In this document: in pieces, positions 28,640-38,256 of the stretch
Position numbering within the stretch: the stretch's first letter is position 1
Layout of the letters: the number at the start of each line of letters is the position of its first letter
NCBI GenBank assembly: GCA_022821085.1
Contig: JAJEEG010000006.1
Span: 2,191,330 to 2,255,329 of the forward strand
Reading direction: 5' to 3'
DNA length: 64,000 nt
DNA from: Candidatus Latescibacterota bacterium
GTDB lineage: Bacteria > JAAXHH01
Notes under the pieces: model-generated
Told to the model about the DNA's origin: nothing
The model's database searches: none
What the model saw: only the letters and a program-made list of their open reading frames with translations
Program-made: the position numbers and the translations under genes

Positions 28640-28668
28640 TTGCGCGAGGTCCGAACGGTCACTATAAT
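28640..28668 (+). promoter_or_regulatory. Putative sigma70-like promoter upstream of the PhyH gene
   Basis: TTGCGC-N17-TATAAT. Confidence 0.35.
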
Positions 28669-28820
28669 AAGACCGGCCAAAAGCGCAGTTTATTCCCATA
28701 ATGTCGAACCCGGTTCCATCCAGAATATACCGCTGAAGCGCCGATTCCTTGTCAATATGTTGACGCGTCCGGACGCGTACTACGCACATAGCCCCTGCCA
28801 AAGGCGATAGGGAGGTTGCC

Positions 28821-29792
28821 ATGTCACCCATTTCCGACGAACAGATGGCCTTTTTCGAAGACCAGGGTTACCTGATGGTGCGGGGCCTGCTGGACCAGGA
28901 GGAAGTGCTCGATCCCGTGATCGAAGAATACGGTACCGTGCTCGATCAACTGGCGGAAGAACTCTTCCTGGCCGGCAACATAGCATCCAGGTACGAAGAC
29001 CTCCCTTTCGGCGAGCGCATCACGAAAATCTGGGGGGAAAGCGGCGTGGTCCACGCCCAGTATTTCGATTTCACCCTGCCCCAGGGGAATATCAAGGAAG
29101 ACACGCCCTTCTGGTGCGGTCCCGCGGTGTTCAACGTCCTGACCAACCCCCGGCTGCTCGACGCCGTGGAGGCTTTCATCGGTCCGGAAATCTACTCCAA
29201 CCCGGTCCAGCACGTGCGCATCAAAGCGCCTGAACATCTGACACCCATCAACCCCAACACGGGACGCATCCAGCTGGGCATCTCTCCATGGCACCAGGAC
29301 AACGGGGTCGTCACGAAGGAGGCCGACGACACCGACATGCTGACGGTCTGGTTCTCATTGAAAGAGGCGACGGTCGAACAGGGATGCCTGACCGTCATCC
29401 CCAAAAGCCACCGCGAGGGCCTGCTTCACCACTGCCCCGATATCTGGGGCCTCGAAATCCCCGAGAAAGTGAAGGACCGGTCCGCCGCCGTTCCCCAGCC
29501 GACAAAGCCCGGCGACGTCCTCTTCCTGCACAAGCACACCTGCCACTCGTCGCTGCCCAACAAGAGCAACGAGATCCGGTGGAGCTACGACCTGCGCTAC
29601 AACCCGATCGGCCAGGCCTCCGGGCGGGGCGCTTTCCCGGGATTCGTGGCCCGCAGCCACGCCAATCCGGAACGGGTCCTGACCGATCCCGTCGCCTGGA
29701 ACCAGATGTGGCTGGATGCCAGGGACGCCCTCGCCGGCCTGCCCAACCCGTCCTTCAACCGGTGGAGCCGGGACCACGAGCTCTGCGCGTAG
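28821..29792 (+). CDS. Phytanoyl-CoA dioxygenase family protein
   Basis: ISPWHQDNGVV, DVLFLHKHTCHSSLPNKSNEIRWSYDLRY. Confidence 0.88.
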   Translation: MSPISDEQMAFFEDQGYLMVRGLLDQEEVLDPVIEEYGTVLDQLAEELFLAGNIASRYEDLPFGERITKIWGESGVVHAQYFDFTLPQGNIKEDTPFWCGPAVFNVLTNPRLLDAVEAFIGPEIYSNPVQHVRIKAPEHLTPINPNTGRIQLGISPWHQDNGVVTKEADDTDMLTVWFSLKEATVEQGCLTVIPKSHREGLLHHCPDIWGLEIPEKVKDRSAAVPQPTKPGDVLFLHKHTCHSSLPNKSNEIRWSYDLRYNPIGQASGRGAFPGFVARSHANPERVLTDPVAWNQMWLDARDALAGLPNPSFNRWSRDHELCA

Positions 29793-29820
29793 GAGCCGGG
29801 ACCACGAGCTCTGCGCGTAG
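29765..29820. repeat. Perfect 28-bp tandem duplication including the PhyH stop codon
   Basis: GAGCCGGGACCACGAGCTCTGCGCGTAG twice in tandem. Confidence 0.97.
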
Positions 29821-29842
29821 GGGCGGCGCGGCCCGCGGCCGG

Positions 29843-30697
29843 TTACTCGAATTGAACGCCCGCCTTTGCGGCGGTCTCCTCCAGGAACCGCCTGACCTCC
29901 TCCACCTGTCCGTAGTCGGCCAGGTGCTCTACGACCACGCACGTCCACTCCGGCAGGGATGCCGTACGGCGCAGCAGGCGCTCGTAGTCCAGTTCGCCCT
30001 GTCCGGCGGGCCGTTCCTCGAGGTGCACGATGAGCGGCACATCGCGGGCGGCCGCGTCCTTGGCGTGGACGTTCACGATGCGGTTTCCGAGCCGGTCGAA
30101 GGCCTCGTCCACGAAAGCGCCGGAATCGAACAGGGACAGAGGATCCAGGATGTTGGCCGGATCGAAGTTGATGCCGACGCCGGGCTGGCCGACTTCCGCT
30201 AACATGGCCTCCGTCCGGACCGGAGTGGACAGGATCGTCATCAGCGACATTTCCGGTGCGATGGATACGCCGTGGTCCGCGGCGAAGGGCGCGACTTCCT
30301 TCAGTGCTGCGACGAGGCGCGCCAGCGCTTCGTCGCCGTGGTTCTCCGGGTGGGGATACCAGGCATTCGCCGGGTGCATGCCGCCGGCCTCCGTGAGTAA
30401 CACACGGCAGCCGAGGGCCGCGGCCAGGGGCACGCGGTCGCGCAGGACCTGGAGATGGGCAGCGGAATCACCCCGGTCCGGACGGACGAGCGGGGTGCCC
30501 ACGCTCCAGACCTGCCCGATGGATACGCCTTCCCCCTCGAGGATCTCGCGGACCGCGCGGCAGGCGTTCGCATCGACCGGCACCGCCGGTTCCAGGTCCA
30601 CGCCCACGACGGAGAAACCCAGCTCGCCGACCCAGGTTGCGGTCCCCTTCGTGATCCGGTCGAGGGGCGGGACGAAACTATCCAGGCAGAGTCTCAT
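29843..30697 (-). CDS. Sugar phosphate isomerase/epimerase (xylose isomerase-like TIM barrel)
   Basis: VSIAPEMSLMTIL...VGINFDPANILDP...NRIVNVHAKDAA...ELDYERLLR. Confidence 0.83.
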   Translation of the reverse strand: MRLCLDSFVPPLDRITKGTATWVGELGFSVVGVDLEPAVPVDANACRAVREILEGEGVSIGQVWSVGTPLVRPDRGDSAAHLQVLRDRVPLAAALGCRVLLTEAGGMHPANAWYPHPENHGDEALARLVAALKEVAPFAADHGVSIAPEMSLMTILSTPVRTEAMLAEVGQPGVGINFDPANILDPLSLFDSGAFVDEAFDRLGNRIVNVHAKDAAARDVPLIVHLEERPAGQGELDYERLLRRTASLPEWTCVVVEHLADYGQVEEVRRFLEETAAKAGVQFE

Positions 30698-30888
30698 GAG
30701 GGATGCGAATTGATGAATTAACTCCCGTTGTTTAAGTCAGTTACGCGAACGACCGGGCACTGGCTCGTGAAGGAATTGACACTTTCGCGTGTAATTTCAT
30801 AATATAGGTATGTTGAATATAGGCAATTATATAACGATACCGCGCTGAAGCGCAGACGCGCGCACGCGCCCGGAAAGGAAGCAGGCTA

Positions 30889-31521
30889 TTGAGCAGCAAG
30901 GAGTTCTTTGATCGCGTCGCCCGGGACTGGGACGAAATGCGCGAAGGGTATTACTCCGACGACGTCCGGGTAAGCGCCCTGGCGGCCGCCGCGGTCGAAG
31001 CGGGCAAAGTCGCCGCCGACATCGGCGCCGGCACGGGGTTTATCACGCAGGGATTGATCGAGGAAGGACTGCAGGTGATTGCCGTCGACCAGTCCGAGGT
31101 CATCCTGGACGAAATGAAGACGAAGTTCGCCCGGCACCCGGCGATCGACTATCGCGTCGGCCACGCCCAGGACATACCCATTCCCGGTGATACGGTCGAC
31201 TACGCCTTCGCCAACATGTGCCTCCATCACGTTGAATCGCCGCCGGACGCCATCCGGGAAATGGCAAGAATCCTGAAGCCGGGAGGTACACTGGTGATCA
31301 CGGACGCGGACGAGCACGAGTTCGAGTTCCTGCGCGAAGAGCACCACGACCGCTGGCTCGGATTCAAGCGATCCGATATCGGGACCTGGTTCGAAGCCGC
31401 GGGACTGCAAGACGTCCGCGTGGACGACGCCGGCACCTGCTGCGAAGTGCAGTCGTTCTGCTGTGAGGATTTCGCCCGCATCGGTATATTCCTGGCCACG
31501 GGTCAGAAACCCGCGGCGTAA
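30889..31521 (+). CDS. Class I SAM-dependent methyltransferase
   Basis: VAADIGAGTGFITQGLIEEGLQVIAVDQSE...VDYAFANMCLHHVESPPDAIREMARILKPGGTLVITD. Confidence 0.92.
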   Translation: MSSKEFFDRVARDWDEMREGYYSDDVRVSALAAAAVEAGKVAADIGAGTGFITQGLIEEGLQVIAVDQSEVILDEMKTKFARHPAIDYRVGHAQDIPIPGDTVDYAFANMCLHHVESPPDAIREMARILKPGGTLVITDADEHEFEFLREEHHDRWLGFKRSDIGTWFEAAGLQDVRVDDAGTCCEVQSFCCEDFARIGIFLATGQKPAA

Positions 31522-31582
31522 CCGACGCCACACAGCGCATTCGTCGCCACTCACTGTCACACGTTTGACCGTATCGACTTTT

Positions 31583-33433
31583 ATGCATCCCGACACCGAA
31601 CACATCCACGTCGCCATCTGTACCGACCACAAGGCGCTTTCACGGACCGTCGCGGGGGAGATTGCAGCGTACGCGCAGGCGCGCGCGCAGGCGGGCAAGA
31701 TGGCTGTGCTGGGCCTCTGCACGGGTTCCACGCCCATCGACGTGTACGGGGAACTGATCGCGCTTCACCGCAGCGGCGTCAGTTTCGAGAACATCGTCAC
31801 CTTCAACCTCGACGAGTACTACCCCATGTCGCGGCAGTCGGCCCAGAGCTACCACCGCTACATGCACGAGTATCTCTTCGACCACGTCGACATACCCGCG
31901 GACCAGGTCCACATCCCCCTGGGCGACCTGGCCCCGGAGGAGATTGAGGATCACTGCGCCTGGTACGAGGAACGGATCCGGTCGGTGGGCGGCATAGGGA
32001 TCCAGCTCCTGGGCATCGGACGCACCGGCCACATCGGATTCAACGAGCCGGGCTCCCTGCCGAACACCCGCACCCGGCTGATCCGGCTGGACGAGAGCAC
32101 GCGCAAGGACGCCGCTTCCGATTTCTTCGGCGAGGACAACGTGCCCATCGAGGCGGTGACCATGGGCGTGGGGACCATCCTCGACGCGGAACGCATCATC
32201 CTCATGGCCACGGGCGAGCACAAGGCGCCCATCATCCGCCAGGCGGTGGAGGGCGAGGTCAGTCCCCTCGTGGCGGCCAGCTACCTCCAGAACCACCCGA
32301 ACGCGACGGTCTTCATCGATCCGCCCGCGTCCAGCGAGCTGACCCGGGTAAAGCGGCCCTGGCTGAACAACCACGCGGTGGAATGGACCGACCAGCTCTC
32401 GCAACGGGCCGTGCTCTGGCTGTGCGAACAGGTGGAAAAACCGGTGCTGCACCTGCAGCGAAGGGACTACAATGCCGGCGACCTCTACTCCCTGGTCGAT
32501 ACCGTCCCTTCGGTCGACGAACTCAACCGGAAGACCTTCGACGCGGTCCGCGCCAAGATCTACGGCCGCGAGGACTTCTTTTCCAACAAGCGGTGCATCT
32601 GCTTCTCGCCGCACCCGGACGACGACGTCATCTCCATGGGCGGCACGCTGTACCGCCTGTCCGGCGCAGGGAACGACATCACCATCGCCTACATGACCAG
32701 CGGCAATATCGCCGTCTTCGACGAGGACGTGAAACGGCTCATCGATTTCATCGGCCTGACCTTCCGGGACCTGGGATGCGCCCACGCGAAGTTCGACGGC
32801 ATCGTGGACAAGGTGCGGTCCTTCATCGAGACGAAACAGGCCGGCCAGGTGGACATCCCCGAAGTCCAGGTCATCAAGACCAACATCCGCCGGTCCGAAG
32901 CCATCGCGGCGGCTTCGACGCTCGACATCCCGCCGGAAAAGACCCGGTTCCTGGACCTGCCCTTCTACAAGACCGGCCAGGTGAAGAAGCTTCCCATCGG
33001 CGAAGAAGACGTAGGGATCGTCCTCGAACTGCTCAACGACATCCGCCCCGAAGTCGTCTTCGTCGCCGGAGACCTGTCCGATCCCCATGGCACCCATCGC
33101 ATGTGCAAGGAGGTCATCGACCAGGCCCTCGCCGTCTACGACCGGACGGACCCGGACGTGTGGCTCTACCGGGGCGCCTGGCAGGAGTGGGAAGTGGACG
33201 AGGCGGACGTGTTCATTCCCCTTTCCTACGAAGACCTCCAGCGCAAGATCCAGGCCATCTTCCGGCACGAATCCCAGAAGGACACCGCCATGTTCCCCGG
33301 TGCCTACGACGACCGGGAATTCTGGGAGCGTGTGCAGGACCGCAACACCCACACGGCCCGGCGTCTCGACAAACTGGGCTTCCCCCAGTACTACGCCATG
33401 GAAGCCTTCGTCCTCGAGCGCGGCGGGGGTTGA
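31583..33433 (+). CDS. Glucosamine-6-phosphate deaminase-like / PIG-L deacetylase-like fusion
   Basis: NagB-like LGLCTGSTPIDVYGEL, FNLDEYYPM, LLGIGRTGHIGFNEPGS fused to PIG-L-like ICFSPHPDDDVISMGGTLYRL. ATG at 31583. Confidence 0.88.
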   Translation: MHPDTEHIHVAICTDHKALSRTVAGEIAAYAQARAQAGKMAVLGLCTGSTPIDVYGELIALHRSGVSFENIVTFNLDEYYPMSRQSAQSYHRYMHEYLFDHVDIPADQVHIPLGDLAPEEIEDHCAWYEERIRSVGGIGIQLLGIGRTGHIGFNEPGSLPNTRTRLIRLDESTRKDAASDFFGEDNVPIEAVTMGVGTILDAERIILMATGEHKAPIIRQAVEGEVSPLVAASYLQNHPNATVFIDPPASSELTRVKRPWLNNHAVEWTDQLSQRAVLWLCEQVEKPVLHLQRRDYNAGDLYSLVDTVPSVDELNRKTFDAVRAKIYGREDFFSNKRCICFSPHPDDDVISMGGTLYRLSGAGNDITIAYMTSGNIAVFDEDVKRLIDFIGLTFRDLGCAHAKFDGIVDKVRSFIETKQAGQVDIPEVQVIKTNIRRSEAIAAASTLDIPPEKTRFLDLPFYKTGQVKKLPIGEEDVGIVLELLNDIRPEVVFVAGDLSDPHGTHRMCKEVIDQALAVYDRTDPDVWLYRGAWQEWEVDEADVFIPLSYEDLQRKIQAIFRHESQKDTAMFPGAYDDREFWERVQDRNTHTARRLDKLGFPQYYAMEAFVLERGGG

Positions 33434-33613
33434 GCGTAGTAACAAGTCATCCCAGATGTGTTCGGATGGCTTGGCGAGAACTCCAGAGCCTGATATAAGA
33501 AACCAAATAGCATCTGCTGGACCATGGTAGATTTTGGGCGGAGGTGGCGTGTTTAAACTTTGGAACCCCACTGGAATCAGGAACCGACGCTATTTGCAGC
33601 TTGAGGCCGGACG

Positions 33614-36600
33614 ATGACGCAACCGAAATACCTGCCTCAGGGTTTGGACTTCCTCGGCTTCCTCGCAAAGGAGGTTGGCGACCTCCGTGGCATAACAACG
33701 CTGGCGCATGAACTCATCCAGAACGCAGACGACGCCAAGAATGAAGCCGGCGAACTCTCAGCAACTCGGATCATCTTCGATTTCACAGACGACGCCTTGG
33801 TGGTCAGTAACGACGCGGTTTTCAGGGAGATCGACTTCGAGCGTATACGGCAGGTGGCCGGCGGTTCAAAACGAAGTGAAGCCGGAGACCGTACCACGGG
33901 AGAATTCGGGGTAGGCTTCATCTCCGTGTACCTAGTCACAGACAGGCCGGAAATTCACTCGGCCGGCCGTCGTTGGATTCTGCGTCCCGAAAAGGGAGAA
34001 GATCGGAGGATAAAGGAGCTTAGCTCGTCGACCCCTGGCACCGTCTTCAAACTACCCTGGGCATTCGAAGAATCACCGTTACGCAAAAAACTGAAGGTCC
34101 CAACGGTTAAGCGTGATAGCATGGTTTCGTATGTTGAGGAGGTAAAAAACACACTGCCCCGTGCGATTTTATTTCTGAAAATGCTGAAGGCAATCGAGCT
34201 ACGCCGCGATGGTGAATTAGTGAGATGCGTGGAAAGGACTATTGAAGATCACAACATCACCGTTGGGTACAACAGTCTATGTAAGCACTGGCGGGTTATG
34301 GAAGGTCGTTTTGCGAATGAAGCGTCAGGGCTCAGGAACAGATTTCCTACTATTGATAGCAATCGCGAAGATCGTGTTCGGTTAGCGATTCCCCATGAGA
34401 TCCTTGACGATGGCGATGGGGTACTGTTCGCCACGCTACCTACGGAGCAGTCAACTGGACTTCCTTTCCACATAGACGCGGATTTCTTCCCAGCATCGGA
34501 TAGGAAGTCTATTGCGTTCGAAGACTCGTCCGACGATAGGTCCGAGTGGAATCGGTCTGCGATGAGGGCGGCTGCATCCGTAGTTGAAGATAACCTGATT
34601 GTGCTCAGAAACATGTTTGAACAGGATGCATCAACTTTCTGGGCTATCCTATATCGTCTTTATAAAGTATTCGAGGAATATAAGAACAATAATCGGAAGC
34701 CCCTAGGGGTATTCTGGAAGGTGTTGCTTTCACTGTTGGGCGATTCGCCCATCGTCTACACTCAATCGGGAAAGTGGCTAAAGCCAGCCGAGGTCCGCAT
34801 CACAACGGGCGGTAAAGAGAATGAGGCTGTACCAGCGTTTGAGGCTCTGGGTATAGAGACGGTTCACCAAGACTTGGGAAGCTACCGCAATTTGCTCACA
34901 CACGGGAATGTAGGTGTAGAAACTCTGAGCATTGAGGACATTTTCCAGGCACTGAATAGAAACAACATGACCGGGCGGACGCTGGATATCAGTCCTCTTC
35001 AAGACAACCTACTGAAACTGCTGTGGGTTGGGGCCAACGCAGTGTTGGAGAGAACGAGCGAGAGGTCTCAGAAATACGATGAAGAACTACGACTACTGGC
35101 TGAGTGTGCTCTGGCACCGGCTGTGGACGGACGGCTCTGGCCCTGCAAGTCTGTTTACAAGACGGACGAGGAAACCTGTGACGTCTTCAGTAACCTATTG
35201 CCAGATGGCAAATCGTTCTTGGCTGAAAAAAGCGAACCCCTGTTAGATAAAATCTGTAGGGAATTCGATCCTTTATGTGCCATAAAGGAAATGGAAATCC
35301 TAGAGTCTCAGGAGTTTGATTTACAGGCTAATTGGCGCGATGGGCGGTTTGATCCTTGCGCATTGTTGAGATGGTTCGCCAATAGGTCTGACCCAACCGA
35401 AGACGAAGATCTACGCGTAAGACTCGCAGAAATACCGGTGTTTCCGTCCACCGAGCAACTGCGTCCTCTCAATGAACTGTGGCTGGCCGGTGGTTTTGAC
35501 GATCCACTAGGATTAGCGGACATCGTGGATACCAAAAAACTAAAGGATCTTACAGGGTTCCTAAGGGATCTGGGCGCTCGGGAACTCACTTTCCTTGAAT
35601 ATGCAGTACATTACATTCCTCAAGCCTTCGTTCGCAACAGTGGTGTAGCCACTGAGAAAAAGCACAACCTCCTAGATATCCTTGCGAACCATCTAGACGA
35701 GATCGAAGAGAATGAGGATCTCAAGAATGAACTCGCCTCGTTAAATACAGTCGAGTGTACCGACCACGAATACAGATTACCTGACGACGTCTATTTTATC
35801 TCTGACGATGTTCGGAACACACTCGGAGATTTCGTTCACTATGCTAGCCTACCTGAGAAGTCGGAAAGTAGAATGAAAACCTATCGTTGGTTAGGCGTCG
35901 AAGACCGTCCTCGACCCAAACATGTGATCCAGTTAATTAATAAGCTGACGCATGAATTGCCAGATAAGGAGTCAGTACGGCAGATTCAGATGTTGTTGAA
36001 GGTTATTGGAAAGACGAATATCCCAATTGAAAAGAAGGGCTACGATGACCTCAAATATATGGAGTGGCTACCGTGTGAAGGTGATTCGCACAAGTGGCAT
36101 AAGCCGAACTTTCTCTATGCCGCCGACTACAAAAACCTTTTCAAATCGCAAGCGCAGTTCCTTGATGTTTCCCACTCTAATCAGCAAGGTATAAAGGATT
36201 TTCTTTGTCATTTGGGAGTTAAGTTCAGCCCGACGCCAATTCTAGTCGTCCAACATCTGCTTGAGTGCGCCAAGCACGACGATGCACCTCCTGAAGGCAT
36301 CTACCAGTGGCTGAACAATAACGCAAAAAAAGCTGACATTCAGAATTTATCGAAAACCGAGTGTCTTCGTATTAAAAGTAGTAACAGTAGTAAAGGCAGA
36401 TATCTTCGGCCGGATCAGGTCTACTGGGGTAAACATCCTTTTGGCAGGTTTCGGTCCCGACTTGATGAGTTTTTTCTTCCATACCAGAACTTGCTCTCAG
36501 CCCTTGATATAAAAGAAACGCCAGATCACGAGGATGCCATTCAAGTATTAAAAGAGTTGTCTAATGAAATTGGGCATACCCGGTTGAAGTCAGAAGATGA

Positions 36601-38245
36601 CAAAGTCGTACGACAATGTTGGGCGATGTTGACCGATGCACTTGAAGAGGACGCGATTTGTCCTAAAAAAGTATATGCGGAATTGAATAACGTTAAGTGC
36701 GTACCTAACCGACAGAATATGTTGTATTTCCCGTCATGGATGTTCTTTGAAGATATACCTGATCTCGCTGGCAAATTCGTAAAACTCAGGGACAATTCTA
36801 TTGCGCGTCAGGAGCGAGTTTGGTTGGCAATGGAAAAGGCCGGTGTCAGACCAGTCTCTGAAGTAGTACAAGGCGTTATACATGAAACTACATACCCGAC
36901 GGAGGATCACTTACTGCAGAAACGGATCAAACAGCGCTTCGACCTTATCAAAACTATATCGGACGATTCCGTGTGGCTTGACGATATCCATTTCATTCGT
37001 GTTGACCGCCTCAGTATTACTTGGTGCCTCAAAACTGAAGCATTCGGAGGTGCTGAAAGTACTAAACCTGAGTCAGCTTTGGCACACCTAGAGAACTCTA
37101 GGAAGGCCATTTATTTCAGTATGAAGGATGGAATTCATCCGTGGTCGGCCATTGCGAGGGAATTGTCTCATGCTATCGCTCCTGGAAAAGAAGTCATGTC
37201 CATTTCTCCTGGACTTCGCACTATCATAGCAGCCGAATCTCGCGTCGATGCCATAACTGAACTTAAAGAATTGGGTATAACTATCACTGAAAAACTGCAT
37301 GCACAGGAAGACCAAGGCAATACCGCTGAGTCGTTTGAAGAGACCCCTTCATCCAATCGCTTCGACGAGACGTCTGTTCATGATAGGACGAATGCCAGTG
37401 TCTCGGACGAGTTTCCTCCTTCCATTGTTGACAGATCTGACGTAATCAGTCCAGTATCCCCTGTGGACGGAAAAAACGCGCTTTCTGAACCACGCCTTGA
37501 GAGCGTTGATCGTCCATCCGGTGTGAATCCAAGAACCGAGAGGTACCGCGGGGCTAAGGGCACCACCTCCGAGCCAGCGTCCTCAGGGGGAAGTGAACCT
37601 CGGGAGCTGTTCGCAATGAAGCTATTCGATGTACAAACGATAGATCCATCTGTTGATCTCGACCGGCCTGTGTTGCTTCCCGATGGAGGGCCAAGAACCA
37701 GCAAGTCGGCTTCACGTCATACCCAACAGTCCAGTCAATTCGGTCGCTCTGGTGACAAAACACCCAAGTTGGTAACACAGTGGAAGCCATCAAAGGCTGC
37801 CGCGGATCTCGCAGGAAAGTTCAGAGATATGGTTCATGGCGATTATGGTAATCGGTGCCAAGTATGCGGCAAGACTTTCTCAATGCCAAACGGCGAGCCG
37901 CAGGTCTTTGTTGTTCACTTGGTGGGTCCAAGTGAGGATGACCGGACTAACCACTTCGGCAATCTTTTGGGGCTATGTGGATGGCATTACGCGCTCATGC
38001 AATACGGTCAAATGGTTTTGTTGGATCCCGACAATGGCAAACCGGTTAAAGACTGGAAAGCCATGTGTGATGTCGCGTTCGGGGTATCTGAGAAAACTGA
38101 CGATGAGGGGAATTCATACAGGGCACTGCCAATCCGTTTTTGGAATGTTCATCAGGGATGGTGTCCCGAATCGGAGACAGTTGACGAAGAAATCCGCTAC
38201 AGCAATCCACACTGGGAGTACCTTTGCAAACTCCTCAAGACGTAA
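33614..38245 (+). CDS. Sacsin-like GHKL ATPase with C-terminal HNH-like zinc motif (candidate defence protein)
   Basis: N-terminal LAHELIQNADDAKNE ... LVVSNDAVF ... TGEFGVGFISVYLVTDRPEI (sacsin-type Bergerat motifs). C-terminal CQVCGKTF...VVHLVGPSEDDRTNHFGNLLGLCGWHYALMQYG. 1543 aa. Confidence 0.8.
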   Translation: MTQPKYLPQGLDFLGFLAKEVGDLRGITTLAHELIQNADDAKNEAGELSATRIIFDFTDDALVVSNDAVFREIDFERIRQVAGGSKRSEAGDRTTGEFGVGFISVYLVTDRPEIHSAGRRWILRPEKGEDRRIKELSSSTPGTVFKLPWAFEESPLRKKLKVPTVKRDSMVSYVEEVKNTLPRAILFLKMLKAIELRRDGELVRCVERTIEDHNITVGYNSLCKHWRVMEGRFANEASGLRNRFPTIDSNREDRVRLAIPHEILDDGDGVLFATLPTEQSTGLPFHIDADFFPASDRKSIAFEDSSDDRSEWNRSAMRAAASVVEDNLIVLRNMFEQDASTFWAILYRLYKVFEEYKNNNRKPLGVFWKVLLSLLGDSPIVYTQSGKWLKPAEVRITTGGKENEAVPAFEALGIETVHQDLGSYRNLLTHGNVGVETLSIEDIFQALNRNNMTGRTLDISPLQDNLLKLLWVGANAVLERTSERSQKYDEELRLLAECALAPAVDGRLWPCKSVYKTDEETCDVFSNLLPDGKSFLAEKSEPLLDKICREFDPLCAIKEMEILESQEFDLQANWRDGRFDPCALLRWFANRSDPTEDEDLRVRLAEIPVFPSTEQLRPLNELWLAGGFDDPLGLADIVDTKKLKDLTGFLRDLGARELTFLEYAVHYIPQAFVRNSGVATEKKHNLLDILANHLDEIEENEDLKNELASLNTVECTDHEYRLPDDVYFISDDVRNTLGDFVHYASLPEKSESRMKTYRWLGVEDRPRPKHVIQLINKLTHELPDKESVRQIQMLLKVIGKTNIPIEKKGYDDLKYMEWLPCEGDSHKWHKPNFLYAADYKNLFKSQAQFLDVSHSNQQGIKDFLCHLGVKFSPTPILVVQHLLECAKHDDAPPEGIYQWLNNNAKKADIQNLSKTECLRIKSSNSSKGRYLRPDQVYWGKHPFGRFRSRLDEFFLPYQNLLSALDIKETPDHEDAIQVLKELSNEIGHTRLKSEDDKVVRQCWAMLTDALEEDAICPKKVYAELNNVKCVPNRQNMLYFPSWMFFEDIPDLAGKFVKLRDNSIARQERVWLAMEKAGVRPVSEVVQGVIHETTYPTEDHLLQKRIKQRFDLIKTISDDSVWLDDIHFIRVDRLSITWCLKTEAFGGAESTKPESALAHLENSRKAIYFSMKDGIHPWSAIARELSHAIAPGKEVMSISPGLRTIIAAESRVDAITELKELGITITEKLHAQEDQGNTAESFEETPSSNRFDETSVHDRTNASVSDEFPPSIVDRSDVISPVSPVDGKNALSEPRLESVDRPSGVNPRTERYRGAKGTTSEPASSGGSEPRELFAMKLFDVQTIDPSVDLDRPVLLPDGGPRTSKSASRHTQQSSQFGRSGDKTPKLVTQWKPSKAAADLAGKFRDMVHGDYGNRCQVCGKTFSMPNGEPQVFVVHLVGPSEDDRTNHFGNLLGLCGWHYALMQYGQMVLLDPDNGKPVKDWKAMCDVAFGVSEKTDDEGNSYRALPIRFWNVHQGWCPESETVDEEIRYSNPHWEYLCKLLKT

Positions 38246-38256
38246 GTGAATCTTCG

